The notes: generated by a model not told the origin, from the sequence alone. 43,303 nt of DNA from Verrucomicrobia subdivision 6 bacterium (GCA_947441075.1 CANESK010000006.1:1-43303), one strand, 5' to 3'. Numbered from the stretch's first letter, positions 24,028-32,513 are shown. A program made the numbers and translations.

Positions 24028-25851
24028 TTAGGTTTGAGGTGTGGGTTCCCTACGAAGATAGAACATGGAAAAGATGCCTGCGACCATGAGTAAGGAGCCA
24101 CTCCACTTGAGGAGCCAACCCGGATCGTGGAGAACTTGCAGAGTGGTGCGGTCTAGGTTTTGCGGATCCCAGCCTGCTTGAGAAAACTTATAGGAAAGTC
24201 CTGTGATCTGGGGCAGGAGACCTGGTGGGTAGGTAGCGGGTTGATTCATTTCGAGTTGGGCGGGGACTTCGAGTTTCTTTTTCTCGTCGGCGAAGGTAAC
24301 GGAGGCGAGGAAGTTGGCGGGCTCATCCGTGCCTGGGTCGCGGGGAACATCGAAGGAGTCGAGACGGATGGAAAAGGGGAGGGATTGGAGTTCGAGGCCG
24401 AAGCCGATGCGGGAGGTGGTGTCGGCGGAGCTGAGGATGGCGGAGGTGCCTGATGCGATCCAGCGGGCGGGACCGGTGGTGCCGTCTGGGGCGCGGAGGT
24501 GGGCGTGGAGAGCGGGGCGGCTGGGGGTGGGGTCGGGTTTATCTGAGGGTACGGTAATGGTTTCGATGCGGGCATGGGGTTCGAGGGTGACGAGGCGAAC
24601 GGACCAACCTTTCCAGCCTGGGGAGAGAGTTTGGCCGAGGCGGATGGTCCCTGTGATGGGGGATTGGGAGGTGGATTCGCCGAGGAAGAGGAGGGAGGCG
24701 GGGGTAGGGCCTGGGGCGAGGGTGAGGCGGGAGGGGGATGGGGGGGTGGGGAGGGTGCCTTCGAGCATGACGAGAGCGGCGGGGTTGTTGGGTTGGTCGC
24801 CATCGGATGAGGGTTGGCCATCGCGCAGGACCATATTGGGCCAGTAGCGGGCGACGAGGATTTTGGCGCCAGAAAAGTCGTCGAGAGTCCGGTTAAGAAG
24901 GTCGGTGAGACGATAGATTTCACCTGAGCCGTCGGGACGAAGGATTTCGAGTTCGAGGGGATCTCCGGCCTTACGGGAGCCAAGGAAGAAGTGGAAGCCA
25001 GTGGGAGTGCCTGAGGTGTTGTGGAGGATGGGTTGAGTGGGGTCGCTGGCGAGAATGATTTGGGTTTCGCGGAAGGTGGGGGCGGGTGTGGGGGTGGTGG
25101 GGGCGGGGAGGGTGGGGAGGAAGGCGATGGTGGCTTGGGTGCCGAGATCGGTCCGGGAATTAGTGGGAGAGTTGAGGGCGAGGGCAACGAGGATGGGTTC
25201 GTTACCGAAGGGACCAGAGAAGGAAAGAGCGAGAGCAGGATTGGCTGAGGAGGGGTCGGCAACGAGTTCGGTTTTTTCGTTGGAGCGTGGGGAGTAGCCG
25301 TCGATGACTAGTTGGACATCGGAACCTGGGAGGGGAAGGAGGCGGGGGCGGTCGGGGCGAGGAGTGCGCACCTCAGGATCGAAGGGGGTGGAGAAGAGTT
25401 CTCCCGTGGCTGGGCTTTCTACGGTGAGGCGGGGGCGATCGAGAAGGACTTCTTGGGAGGGCGGTGCGCCGCGGGCGAGGTCGAGGGAGCCTTCGAATCC
25501 TCGGGCGCGACCGAGGAGGGCGCCGCCTAGAAGGATGATGATGCCTGCGTGGGTTATAATGAAACCTGTGTGGTGGCGTTCGAAGGGCCAACGGGTGGCG
25601 GCAGAGCAGATAAGATTGAGGCAGAGAAGAATGAGCCAAAGATTAAACCAGGGGGAACCGTAGACGTAAGCGCGGGCGATGCGGGCGCTGAAGCCTGATT
25701 CGAGGAAGGTGGCCACGGCGCAGACTCCGGTGAGCGTGATGAGGAGGAGCATGGCGAGGTCGAGGGAGCCGAGGGCGTGGACGGCGCGCCAAATGGGAGA
25801 GCGGGCGCAGCGGGCGGCGATCATCTGCTTACGGGTTTTGTCGAGAGGCAT
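24028..25851 (-). CDS. resB: System II cytochrome c biogenesis protein ResB
   Basis: The 607-aa product has three N-terminal membrane segments in the ResB order (SLDLAMLLLITLTGVCAVATF, SPWFNLWLILLCLNLICSA, HHTGFIITHAGIIILLGGALLG). A large ~450-residue periplasmic region follows, with a last helix (LLKWSGSLLMVAGIFSMFYL) at the C-terminus. THAGIIILLGGALLG is a hallmark of ResB with its heme-related His. It acts with the adjacent ResC in cytochrome c maturation. The periplasmic part is very Pro/Thr/Ser-rich, matching the C-rich coding strand. This is the first gene of the leftward resB-resC-folB operon. Confidence 0.9.
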   Translation of the reverse strand: MPLDKTRKQMIAARCARSPIWRAVHALGSLDLAMLLLITLTGVCAVATFLESGFSARIARAYVYGSPWFNLWLILLCLNLICSAATRWPFERHHTGFIITHAGIIILLGGALLGRARGFEGSLDLARGAPPSQEVLLDRPRLTVESPATGELFSTPFDPEVRTPRPDRPRLLPLPGSDVQLVIDGYSPRSNEKTELVADPSSANPALALSFSGPFGNEPILVALALNSPTNSRTDLGTQATIAFLPTLPAPTTPTPAPTFRETQIILASDPTQPILHNTSGTPTGFHFFLGSRKAGDPLELEILRPDGSGEIYRLTDLLNRTLDDFSGAKILVARYWPNMVLRDGQPSSDGDQPNNPAALVMLEGTLPTPPSPSRLTLAPGPTPASLLFLGESTSQSPITGTIRLGQTLSPGWKGWSVRLVTLEPHARIETITVPSDKPDPTPSRPALHAHLRAPDGTTGPARWIASGTSAILSSADTTSRIGFGLELQSLPFSIRLDSFDVPRDPGTDEPANFLASVTFADEKKKLEVPAQLEMNQPATYPPGLLPQITGLSYKFSQAGWDPQNLDRTTLQVLHDPGWLLKWSGSLLMVAGIFSMFYLRREPTPQT

Positions 25852-25977
25852 AAAATGATAATAGAGGGAACTAGCGAGAGAACAAGGGGGGTAAGTGTCC
25901 CCAAGTTATGCCCGACCTATCCTTGGCGTGTGAGGGAAGGGGTGGTCGGGAGAAAGAGAGAGGTGGAGGATTCAGGG

Positions 25978-26706
25978 GTGAAAGGTTGTCTTTATTTTTT
26001 GATCTTGGTGGCCTCGGTAAGTTGGGCGGGGGAGAAGGAGAGTTCCGTTGTACGGTCTTTTCTGGAGGGGAAGGTTGGGGTGGGGCAGGAGTGGTCTTTA
26101 GTGGATGACCAGGGAAAGCAAATCAGTTCGGCGCGCTACGATTGGGTGGGGCCATTTTCTGAGGGGTTAGCTCCGGCAAAGGAGAGGAGGCAGTGGGGGT
26201 ATATCGATCCTCAGGGAAAATGGACGATTCAGCCGTATTTTTCCGATGCGCGACCTTTTCGAGGTGGATTGGCGGCGGTGCAAGTGGGGGGTGAGTTTGC
26301 CTTTACGGATAAAACGAACTATGGCGGAAAAGCAGAAGAAAAAGCGGGGGTAATTTATTTAGCGGATCGGAGTGTGGCGACTGCGGTGGGAGGAAAGTGG
26401 GGATTGATCGATGTGCGAGGTAATTACGTGGTGGAGCCTAAGTATGCGGAGATTCGGGAAGGCCGGGATGGGTTGATTCCAGTACGGGAGGGTGTTCGCT
26501 GGGGCTTTGTCGATTCTCAGGGGGAGATTAAAATCAAAATTGAGTATGGGGCGGTAGAGTTATTCTCGGGGGGATGGGCGAGGGTGACGGAGATTTCGGG
26601 GCGGGCAGGATTTGTGAATCGGGAAGGCCAATTTTCTAGAACGGGACCTCACGAGCAAAGAAGTTTGGAAGTGACTACAGCGGCGGGCGCTAGTGACTCC
26701 CCATAG
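25978..26706 (+). CDS. Secreted WG-repeat protein
   Basis: I chose the GTG at 25978 (242 aa): GGAGG lies 8 nt upstream and a signal peptide (VKGCLYFLILVASVSWAG) follows directly; the track's longer frame runs into the resB 5' region. The mature protein has about five WG-type beta units, each with a tryptophan or aromatic-glycine pair and 'x-DxxGxxxxxPxY' (for example RRQWGYIDPQGKWTIQPYF, GKWGLIDVRGNYVVEPKY, VRWGFVDSQGEIKIKIEY). WG repeats are thought to be ligand or protein-binding scaffolds; function here is unknown. Convergent with the MBL gene 13 bp away. Confidence 0.88.
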   Translation: MKGCLYFLILVASVSWAGEKESSVVRSFLEGKVGVGQEWSLVDDQGKQISSARYDWVGPFSEGLAPAKERRQWGYIDPQGKWTIQPYFSDARPFRGGLAAVQVGGEFAFTDKTNYGGKAEEKAGVIYLADRSVATAVGGKWGLIDVRGNYVVEPKYAEIREGRDGLIPVREGVRWGFVDSQGEIKIKIEYGAVELFSGGWARVTEISGRAGFVNREGQFSRTGPHEQRSLEVTTAAGASDSP

Positions 26707-26719
26707 TCGACTGGTCTTT

Positions 26720-27586
26720 TTACAGATCGAGGGTTTGGCCTTGGCGGGCGAAGGCGACTTGGACGGAAGTAGCTTGAGCGGACTTTTTAAAATCTTGCTC
26801 CATTTTGGTGAGGAAAGCATCGGAGTGGGTGGGATCAAAGTGGGTGACGAGAAGGCGATGGGCTTGGGCAGAGACGGCTTCGCGGAGGCAGAGTTGCGGG
26901 GTGCCGTGGCCCCAACCGCGGCGGTTGGGATATTCTTCTTCGGTGTACTGTCCGTCGCAGATAAGTAGATCGGTCTTTTGGGCGAGTTGGGCGAGGGGGC
27001 TTGATTTTTCGCCAGAGGGTTCGTTATCCGTAGCAAAAACAAAGGAGCGATTTTTACCATTGTTAGAGCCATCGATCCGATAGGCGAGGCAGCCTCCTGG
27101 GTGGGAGACGGCGGTGGCTTGGATGCGGAGAGAGTCGGTGCCGTCGTGGAGGATGAGTTCGTGATGGGGTTGGATTTCGTGAAAAACAATTTTGGCGCGG
27201 AGTTGAGGAAAGCCGGCGGGAAAGAAGGGTTCACTTTGTTGGGCGTGGAGTGATCGCTCGATGAGGTTGCCGGCGTGGGCGCTGGGCAAGCGGGGAGAGT
27301 AGATCTCGATGTGGACCCCTTCGTGGAAGGCGGGGGCAAAGAAGGGAAATCCTTGGAGGTGATCCCAGTGGGAGTGGGTGAAGAGAAAGGTGAATGATTT
27401 ACGGCCTGCTTTGGTCCAAGCGAGCCCAGCTTGGCGCAGACCTGAACCGGCATCGATGACGAGGAGACCCTGGGCACCCCAATCGAGGCTGAGGCAGGTG
27501 GTGTCGCCTCCGAACTCGTGGGTGGGGACATCTGCGGTGGAGGGAGAAGGGATGCTCCCGCGTGTGCCCCAGAAGTGGAGTTTCAT
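26720..27586 (-). CDS. MBL-fold metallo-hydrolase
   Basis: The ATG at 27586 gives 288 aa; the track's extra 37 residues overlap the ATPase gene. The metal motif HSHWDH is at 71-76 (HxHxDH), after an N-terminal FWGTRGSIPSPS typical of the group that includes cyclic-nucleotide phosphodiesterase-like and RNase Z-like proteins. Further His/Asp ligands are likely in SHPGG, VFATDNE and THFDPTHSD. The substrate is unknown. It overlaps the RsbW-like ATPase by 4 bp and is the last gene of the Mla operon. The cNMP-binding gene diverging at the other end makes a cyclic-nucleotide phosphodiesterase role tempting but unproven. Confidence 0.9.
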   Translation of the reverse strand: MKLHFWGTRGSIPSPSTADVPTHEFGGDTTCLSLDWGAQGLLVIDAGSGLRQAGLAWTKAGRKSFTFLFTHSHWDHLQGFPFFAPAFHEGVHIEIYSPRLPSAHAGNLIERSLHAQQSEPFFPAGFPQLRAKIVFHEIQPHHELILHDGTDSLRIQATAVSHPGGCLAYRIDGSNNGKNRSFVFATDNEPSGEKSSPLAQLAQKTDLLICDGQYTEEEYPNRRGWGHGTPQLCLREAVSAQAHRLLVTHFDPTHSDAFLTKMEQDFKKSAQATSVQVAFARQGQTLDL

Positions 27587-28017
27587 ACCTCTCCTTTGTG
27601 GACGGGAAGGGGGCGGGCGAGAAGCAGGATATTTTTCCCGCCGAGGTGTTGGCGTTCGATCCGTGGGAAGGCGTGCTGCATAATCAAGGTGCCCCAACCG
27701 CCTTCGCCAATTTCCCCTGGTTTGCGGCCTGTTCCTTGGTTTGGGTCGAAAGGTTTGCCGTAATCGGTGAATTGAAAAATGAGTTCATGAGTAGTTTTTT
27801 CGATTTCCATGAGAACTTTGCCTTGGCGTCCTCCGTAGGAGTGTAGATGAATATTGACGAGGGCTTCGTCGACTGCGGCGAGAATCTGGCCAGCTTCGAG
27901 GACAGAAAAACCAGCGGAGAGAGCCCATTTATCGGCGAGAGCGCGGAGGCCTTCAAGGCGGGGTGGTAGGAGATCGATTTCGATCAAGGAAGCAAGAGGA
28001 GAAGAAACCTCGGGCAC
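27583..28017 (-). CDS. RsbW/SpoIIAB-like HATPase (anti-sigma-type serine kinase)
   Basis: The 144-aa GHKL-type ATPase has the N-box DEALVNIHLHSYGG (50-63, with Glu51 and Asn55), the G1 box TDYGKPFDP (84-92) and the Gly-rich lid EGGWGTLIMQH (105-115). This is the histidine-kinase-like fold used by RsbW and SpoIIAB to phosphorylate STAS partner proteins on serine. The operon also encodes such a STAS protein five genes upstream. There is no sigma factor in the window, so a partner-switch role on the Mla transporter or another target is plausible. It overlaps the MBL gene by 4 bp and sits 11 bp after mlaD. Confidence 0.88.
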   Translation of the reverse strand: MPEVSSPLASLIEIDLLPPRLEGLRALADKWALSAGFSVLEAGQILAAVDEALVNIHLHSYGGRQGKVLMEIEKTTHELIFQFTDYGKPFDPNQGTGRKPGEIGEGGWGTLIMQHAFPRIERQHLGGKNILLLARPLPVHKGEV

Positions 28018-28028
28018 AGGGACCTTGG

Positions 28029-28733
28029 TTAGTCGTTCGGAATGGGGCCGGGAATGGGTTTATCGCTTTCGAGGATCTGCTCTTCGGTGGGGAGTCGAGG
28101 GACAGGCCCACCCCAGACAAGGCGCCAAGGTTTCCGCGCGACGGTGCCGACAAAAGTTTTTCCGTAGGTGGCGATGACTTTCATATTTTCGAGCACGTTG
28201 CGGAGATCAAGAATGGCCTTATTGATGGCCGAATCATTTTTGGTAAGGAGGGTATTAACGCCGTCGAGCAGCTCTTTGCCAGAGGTCATGACTTGATCGA
28301 GGGAGGCCATCCGCTTGGCGTAAAGAATAGTGTCAGGAGGTAGGGTAGGATTATCGATGGGGCCGGGTTCGAGGTTGAGGTACTTTTCGGAAAGGATGGT
28401 GTCGGAGGTGATGGAGGCGGTGGAGCCGACACGAAGGGTGGGCAGTTCATGGCGCACCTCGACGAGGACACGAATGGCGCAGCCAGGGGATTCGTTGCGG
28501 CGCTGCTCATCGGTGAGCATTTGCACTTTACGGATTCTCCCCGCGATTGCGCCTGCGTAACGAAATTCGGCTTGGCGGTCGAGTCCCACGGCGGTGGGGA
28601 GATCGACGGTGAGGATGGCTTTGGGCTTATTGAAGTTGGCGCCTGAGATGGCAAAGGAGAGGGCGGTGAGCAGGACGAGACTGCAAACGATGACGGCAGC
28701 AGCGATGAGAAAGTCGGAGCGGAAAGGTTTCAT
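28029..28733 (-). CDS. MlaD/MCE-domain lipid transport protein
   Basis: The 234-aa product has one N-terminal transmembrane anchor (about 8-30) and a single MCE domain (about 35-115) with AVGLDRQAEFRYAGAIAGRI, and SDTILSEKYLNLEPG following the domain core. MlaD forms a hexameric ring in the periplasm carrying phospholipids between the inner and outer membranes, docked on MlaE/MlaF. The C-terminal ~100 residues include a helical stretch (MTSGKELLDGVNTLLTKND...) and a Pro-rich end. Sits 17 bp after mlaF, with the ATPase-kinase gene 11 bp on. Presence of this operon implies an outer membrane. Confidence 0.91.
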   Translation of the reverse strand: MKPFRSDFLIAAAVIVCSLVLLTALSFAISGANFNKPKAILTVDLPTAVGLDRQAEFRYAGAIAGRIRKVQMLTDEQRRNESPGCAIRVLVEVRHELPTLRVGSTASITSDTILSEKYLNLEPGPIDNPTLPPDTILYAKRMASLDQVMTSGKELLDGVNTLLTKNDSAINKAILDLRNVLENMKVIATYGKTFVGTVARKPWRLVWGGPVPRLPTEEQILESDKPIPGPIPND

Positions 28734-28750
28734 GGTATGCGGAGATCTAT

Positions 28751-29596
28751 TCAGCCGTCTCCGAGGAGATGTTTCAAGTAATCATCTTGGGATAGGCGGA
28801 AGGGGATCGGGCCATCGGCTTCGCCGCGGATGAACTGTTGCAAAAAGGGGTCTGGGTTAGCCTTGATTTCTGCGGGGGTACCCTCGGCGACGATTTCACC
28901 TTGGCGGGATCCGCTCCCGAGCATGAGCATGCGTGTGGCGATGCGGAAGCAGCTGGTCATATCGTGACTGACGACAACGGCGGTGACGCCGATCTTGCGT
29001 GTGCTATCGAGGGTTAACTGGTCGACTACGGCGGTCATAACGGGGTCAAGGCCCGAGGTGGGCTCGTCGCTGAAAAGGAGTTCGGGATCGAGAGCGAGGG
29101 CGCGGGCGAGGCCGACTCGTTTGCGCATCCCTCCACTGATTTCGGAGGGTTTAAAATTTTCAAAGCCGGTGAGACCAACAAGTTCGAGCTTCATTTTAAC
29201 AACCATTTCGATGAGGGAGGGATCGACTTGGCTATGTTCTTGAAGGGGGAGGGCAATATTTTCACCGACGGTCATGGATTGGAAAAGGGCTCCGAACTGG
29301 AAGTTCATACCGAAGCGGAGGCGAATGCGATCGAGTTCTTGGGGAGAGGCGGTTGTAATATCTTCTCCAAAGATATGTACACTGCCAGAGGTGGGTCTTT
29401 GCGCGCCAATGAGAATGCGCAGAAGGGTAGTTTTCCCGCAACCGCTACCTCCCATGATGACAAAGGTTTCGCCTTTGCGGACTTGAAAGTTGATTCCATT
29501 GAGGACAGGGCGCTTGCCGTAGACTTGAACGAGATTCTTGACCTCGAGGATTATGTCGCTGGGTGGATTTTTACTGGTGCTGGTGGTGGATTTCAT
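28751..29596 (-). CDS. MlaF-type ABC transporter ATP-binding protein
   Basis: The ATG at 29596 gives 281 aa (the track's start lies inside mlaE). Motifs: Walker A GGSGCGKTT (49-57), signature ISGGMRKRV, Walker B LLFSDEPTSGLDPV and an H-loop in VVSHDM. IRLRFGMNFQFGALF and the GGMRKRVGLARAL form are characteristic of MlaF. It powers phospholipid transport by the MlaE permease, whose gene overlaps it by 4 bp. The C-terminal helix extends past the ATPase core, where MlaF normally contacts the STAS partner. Confidence 0.94.
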   Translation of the reverse strand: MKSTTSTSKNPPSDIILEVKNLVQVYGKRPVLNGINFQVRKGETFVIMGGSGCGKTTLLRILIGAQRPTSGSVHIFGEDITTASPQELDRIRLRFGMNFQFGALFQSMTVGENIALPLQEHSQVDPSLIEMVVKMKLELVGLTGFENFKPSEISGGMRKRVGLARALALDPELLFSDEPTSGLDPVMTAVVDQLTLDSTRKIGVTAVVVSHDMTSCFRIATRMLMLGSGSRQGEIVAEGTPAEIKANPDPFLQQFIRGEADGPIPFRLSQDDYLKHLLGDG

Positions 29597-30369
29597 AGTA
29601 CGAAAAAGAAAAGGCCGGTGAGAAGGGCATCGGCGATAATGATCCAAAGAATAGCGTAGACGACGGCGTTAGTGGTGGCCCGACCGACCCCATCGGCGCC
29701 ACCTTCGACACTGAGGCCTTGGTAGCAGGCGGTGGTGATGAGGATGTGTGCAAAAACAACACTTTTAATTAAACCGGAGTAAAGGTCCCAGAGTTCAGGG
29801 CGGTGGACGGCGTGCTCGATGAAGAAGGAGGTAGTCATTCCTAGGGTGCTGGCGCAGACGGCCCATCCACCTGCAAGACCGACACAGTTTCCGAAAATGG
29901 TCAGGCAGGGGAGCATGATCATCAGGGCGATGTAACGCGGGATGACAAGGTAACGGACGGGGGGGATGGCCATGACGCGGAGGGCTTCGATCTCTTCATT
30001 GACTTTCATCGTCCCGATCTCGGCTGCGACAGCGGAGCCGCTGCGCCCGACGACGATGATGGCGATAAGGAGGGGACCGAGTTCGCGCATGAGGCTGAGG
30101 GAGACGAGATCGGGAATAAAGGAGTTTGCTCCCAGTTTCCCGAGTTCGGTGGAGCTCTGCATGGCAAGGATGAAGCCAACACTCAGGGCAACGAGGCTTG
30201 CCATGGGCAAGGCTTGCACGCCGATGCGGATCATTTGGCGAAGAATCTCAGAGGGGACAAGGACGTCGCGACGGGTTAGGCCGTAGAGGATCCAGCCAAA
30301 AATTCTGACGTTGAGAAGGCCGTATCCATTGCCCTCGACATTGAGGAGAGTCTGGAGAGAGAACTTCAA
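29593..30369 (-). CDS. MlaE-type ABC transporter permease
   Basis: The 258-aa membrane protein has about five helices. It shows MlaE motifs: SVGFILAMQSSTELGKLGA, MRELGPLLIAIIVVGRSGSAVAAEIGTMKVNEEIEALRVMAIPP (cytosolic coupling region contacting MlaF) and a late GLSVEGGADGVGRATTNAVV. It forms the inner-membrane channel of the Mla lipid transporter. It overlaps both the STAS gene and mlaF by 4 bp. Family assignment is very secure. Confidence 0.95.
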   Translation of the reverse strand: MKFSLQTLLNVEGNGYGLLNVRIFGWILYGLTRRDVLVPSEILRQMIRIGVQALPMASLVALSVGFILAMQSSTELGKLGANSFIPDLVSLSLMRELGPLLIAIIVVGRSGSAVAAEIGTMKVNEEIEALRVMAIPPVRYLVIPRYIALMIMLPCLTIFGNCVGLAGGWAVCASTLGMTTSFFIEHAVHRPELWDLYSGLIKSVVFAHILITTACYQGLSVEGGADGVGRATTNAVVYAILWIIIADALLTGLFFFVL

Positions 30370-30713
30370 GGGGTGCCGCCGGTGAGAAACTTCTGAGCCG
30401 ATGCCTGATCGGCAAAGATGGAGAAGACTTCGCTCAAGCGCATAAGATCAAAGGAGCTTCGGACTCGGGAGGAGAGGGAACAGAGGGCAAACTTGCCGGA
30501 GTAGGAGCGGGCGCTCTGGTAGTACTCGATGAGAGTGGCAAGGCCTGAGGAGTCGATGTAGGCGACCGCGGTGAAATCGAGGAGGAGCTGTGGGGTTTTT
30601 GCTTTAGCCTTATCGCGTAAAATAGTGCGGAGGGCGGGCGAGTGATTTAAATCGATTTCGCCTGAGACGACTAGAATGAGGAGCGAACTCTCGGTTGTTT
30701 CTTTAATCTCCAT
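30366..30713 (-). CDS. STAS-domain protein (MlaB/anti-sigma-factor-antagonist-like)
   Basis: The 115-aa product is one STAS domain, with DSSGLATL at 54-61, the position of the phosphorylatable serine in SpoIIAA/RsbV. In the Mla system the STAS protein MlaB binds MlaF and is needed for ATPase activity, and this gene precedes mlaE in the operon as expected for MlaB. E. coli MlaB lacks a partner kinase; here an RsbW-like kinase gene is in the same operon, and the DSSG form is intact. First gene of the leftward six-gene operon, promoter presumably in 30714-30811, where I see no clear -10 or -35. Confidence 0.91.
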   Translation of the reverse strand: MEIKETTESSLLILVVSGEIDLNHSPALRTILRDKAKAKTPQLLLDFTAVAYIDSSGLATLIEYYQSARSYSGKFALCSLSSRVRSSFDLMRLSEVFSIFADQASAQKFLTGGTP

Positions 30714-30811
30714 GACGGTTTAACCATAACGGATAGGATCGTCCTGCCCAAGCGCAAAGGAGGACTATTTCACTGGTCGAAAGAGAGGTTTGGGGACAAT
30801 CTTTTTGATTG

Positions 30812-31300
30812 ATGAATCTTTTAAAAATATTTCAAACCCCACCAATGGACTCTCAACTACAAATTGTTTCGGGAGTTCCTGTATTTCGGGAGTGTACTCG
30901 GACCGAGTTAGAGGCCTTACGGTTGCATCTTCACGAACGGAAATTTCTTGCAGGGGAAATCGTTTTTGATGAAGGGGAACAAGGGGAAGGTATGTATGTG
31001 GTGATCAGCGGAAAGTTGCGCGCCACCCGCAAGGGCCTCTTAAAGAAAAAGACCTTGGGAAATATCGCCGTGGGAGAGTGTTTTGGCGAGATGGCGTTAT
31101 TGGAGGCTGGACCGAGAGTGGCCACGGTGGTTGCCGAGGAGGCGACTACTGTGCTGGCGATGTTTCGCCCTGAACTGGTTCAGCTAGCTGAATCACGTCC
31201 ACGTTTGGGGTACAAAATTGCTCGAGGGGTTGCCCTGGTGATGGAAGCCCGCTTGCGGCGAATTGCCGAGGGACAACCTGAGGAGGTTGCGGCTACGTGA
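30812..31300 (+). CDS. Cyclic-nucleotide-binding-domain (Crp-like) protein without HTH
   Basis: The ATG at 30812 gives 162 aa. A single cNMP-binding beta-roll covers about residues 20-130: ILVFDEGEQGEGMYVVISG-type strand (here AGEIVFDEGEQGEGMYVVISGKL) and the cap FGEMALLEAGPRVATVVAEE, where the Arg-Val-Ala pattern resembles the phosphate-binding cassette. No DNA-binding helix-turn-helix follows, so it is a stand-alone sensor or adaptor. It overlaps the AI-2E-type permease by 4 bp (GTGA), so it may regulate that protein. An ATG at 30845 is an alternative start. Confidence 0.9.
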   Translation: MNLLKIFQTPPMDSQLQIVSGVPVFRECTRTELEALRLHLHERKFLAGEIVFDEGEQGEGMYVVISGKLRATRKGLLKKKTLGNIAVGECFGEMALLEAGPRVATVVAEEATTVLAMFRPELVQLAESRPRLGYKIARGVALVMEARLRRIAEGQPEEVAAT

Positions 31301-32451
31301 AGGATGAGTTTCCTACCGAGAGATCCCTCGAACACCCGATTATTTGGGTAGCGGTGATTGCGGGGGCCCTTGGTTCGATTATTTTACTAAACGCGGTGGC
31401 CTGGTTGGCCTTTCCTCTGGTTCTGGCCATCGTACTTTATTATTTGGTGCAGCCCCTTCTCCAGCGGTTGCAACTGTCGGGGGTCACGCCGAACCAAGCC
31501 CTAGGAATATTTTTAGGGGCTGCCACAATTTTGACTTTGATCGCGTCGGTCACCATTCTTCCGGCTCTCTTTAATTCTCTGGCCGATCTGCAGAATCAAC
31601 TTCCGGACTACTGGGTCCGCCTGCAGTCGGTTTTGCATAACAACCTGTTGGCGATTGAGGGGCGGTTTCACTTTGCGAAAAAGGCAGGTTTGGCGGATGG
31701 GTTGCAGGGGCAGATTGATCAATTTGTGGCGGGATCAGGGAAAGCCTATCTGGCCGACTCGATTCTTTTTCTGGTTCACTGGTTGCCGAGTCTTTTGCTG
31801 GTGCCGTTTTTGACTTTTTTCTTCCTGCGGGATGGAACCGCGTTTCATCGTTTAATTTTGCGGGCGGTGCCGAACGCTTTCTTTGAGAAAACTCTTCTCT
31901 TGTTTGATCGGATGGATGGGCAGATGCGCGCGTACTTTCGTGGTATGTTTGGACTGACGTTGTTGGACACAGTAAGTTTGGGGTTGGGCTTGTGGTTTCT
32001 TGGTCATGGGGCAGGGGTTTTTGGTTTTTGGGATGCGATGCTGTTGGGGTTAATTTGTGCAGTTTTCGCTTGGGTTCCGTACGTGGGATCGGCCCTCGGT
32101 GGGTTGGTGGCGGTGGCGACGTGTGCGGTCAAGGCGCCTAACGAAGGGGGGTTACTTTTCTCGGTTGTGCTTCTTTTTCTGGGAGTTCGGTTGTTGGATG
32201 AGTTTGTCTACACGCCGATGACGGTGGGGCGAGCTCTGCGAATGCATCCTTTGATTACGGTGATGATGATTTTTTCAGGGGGTATGTTGGGTGGGGTCTA
32301 TGGACTACTTTTAGCCATGCCCCTGATTGGGATTTTTATGGTGTTGGGGCAGATGTATGGAGAAATCTGGTTTGACCCACGACTTCGGGCGCGGCAACAG
32401 GCACGCAATCTCTTAGAAAAGAGATTGGCTTCCAAAGACTTGGAGCTTTGA
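31297..32451 (+). CDS. AI-2E/PerM-family membrane transporter
   Basis: Starts with GTG overlapping the previous gene by 4 bp. The 384-aa product has about eight hydrophobic segments, a large soluble loop after helix 3 (about residues 95-150) and typical family stretches (FLTFFFLRDG, FAWVPYVGSALGG, DEFVYTPMTVGRALRMHP, GGMLGGVYGLLLAMP). The family includes TqsA and PerM-like proteins of mixed proposed function, from signal export to ion exchange; the substrate is unknown here. Its coupling to a cNMP-binding protein is notable. Confidence 0.92.
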   Translation: MKDEFPTERSLEHPIIWVAVIAGALGSIILLNAVAWLAFPLVLAIVLYYLVQPLLQRLQLSGVTPNQALGIFLGAATILTLIASVTILPALFNSLADLQNQLPDYWVRLQSVLHNNLLAIEGRFHFAKKAGLADGLQGQIDQFVAGSGKAYLADSILFLVHWLPSLLLVPFLTFFFLRDGTAFHRLILRAVPNAFFEKTLLLFDRMDGQMRAYFRGMFGLTLLDTVSLGLGLWFLGHGAGVFGFWDAMLLGLICAVFAWVPYVGSALGGLVAVATCAVKAPNEGGLLFSVVLLFLGVRLLDEFVYTPMTVGRALRMHPLITVMMIFSGGMLGGVYGLLLAMPLIGIFMVLGQMYGEIWFDPRLRARQQARNLLEKRLASKDLEL

Positions 32452-32513
32452 CCTAGGCTGATTGACTCGGCGGGAAACTTGCCCCCCGTGGATGGTCTAG
32501 GGCAGAATGCGGC

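Noticed and set aside
24246-25262. 338-aa minus-strand ORF inside resB
   Set aside because: An alternative frame of resB on the same strand, extremely Pro/Ser-rich, without motifs; a by-product of the C-rich coding strand.
26560-27531. 323-aa minus-strand ORF overlapping the MBL gene
   Set aside because: Different frame from the MBL protein, Pro/Ser/Thr-rich, no motif; the MBL frame has a complete HxHxDH site.
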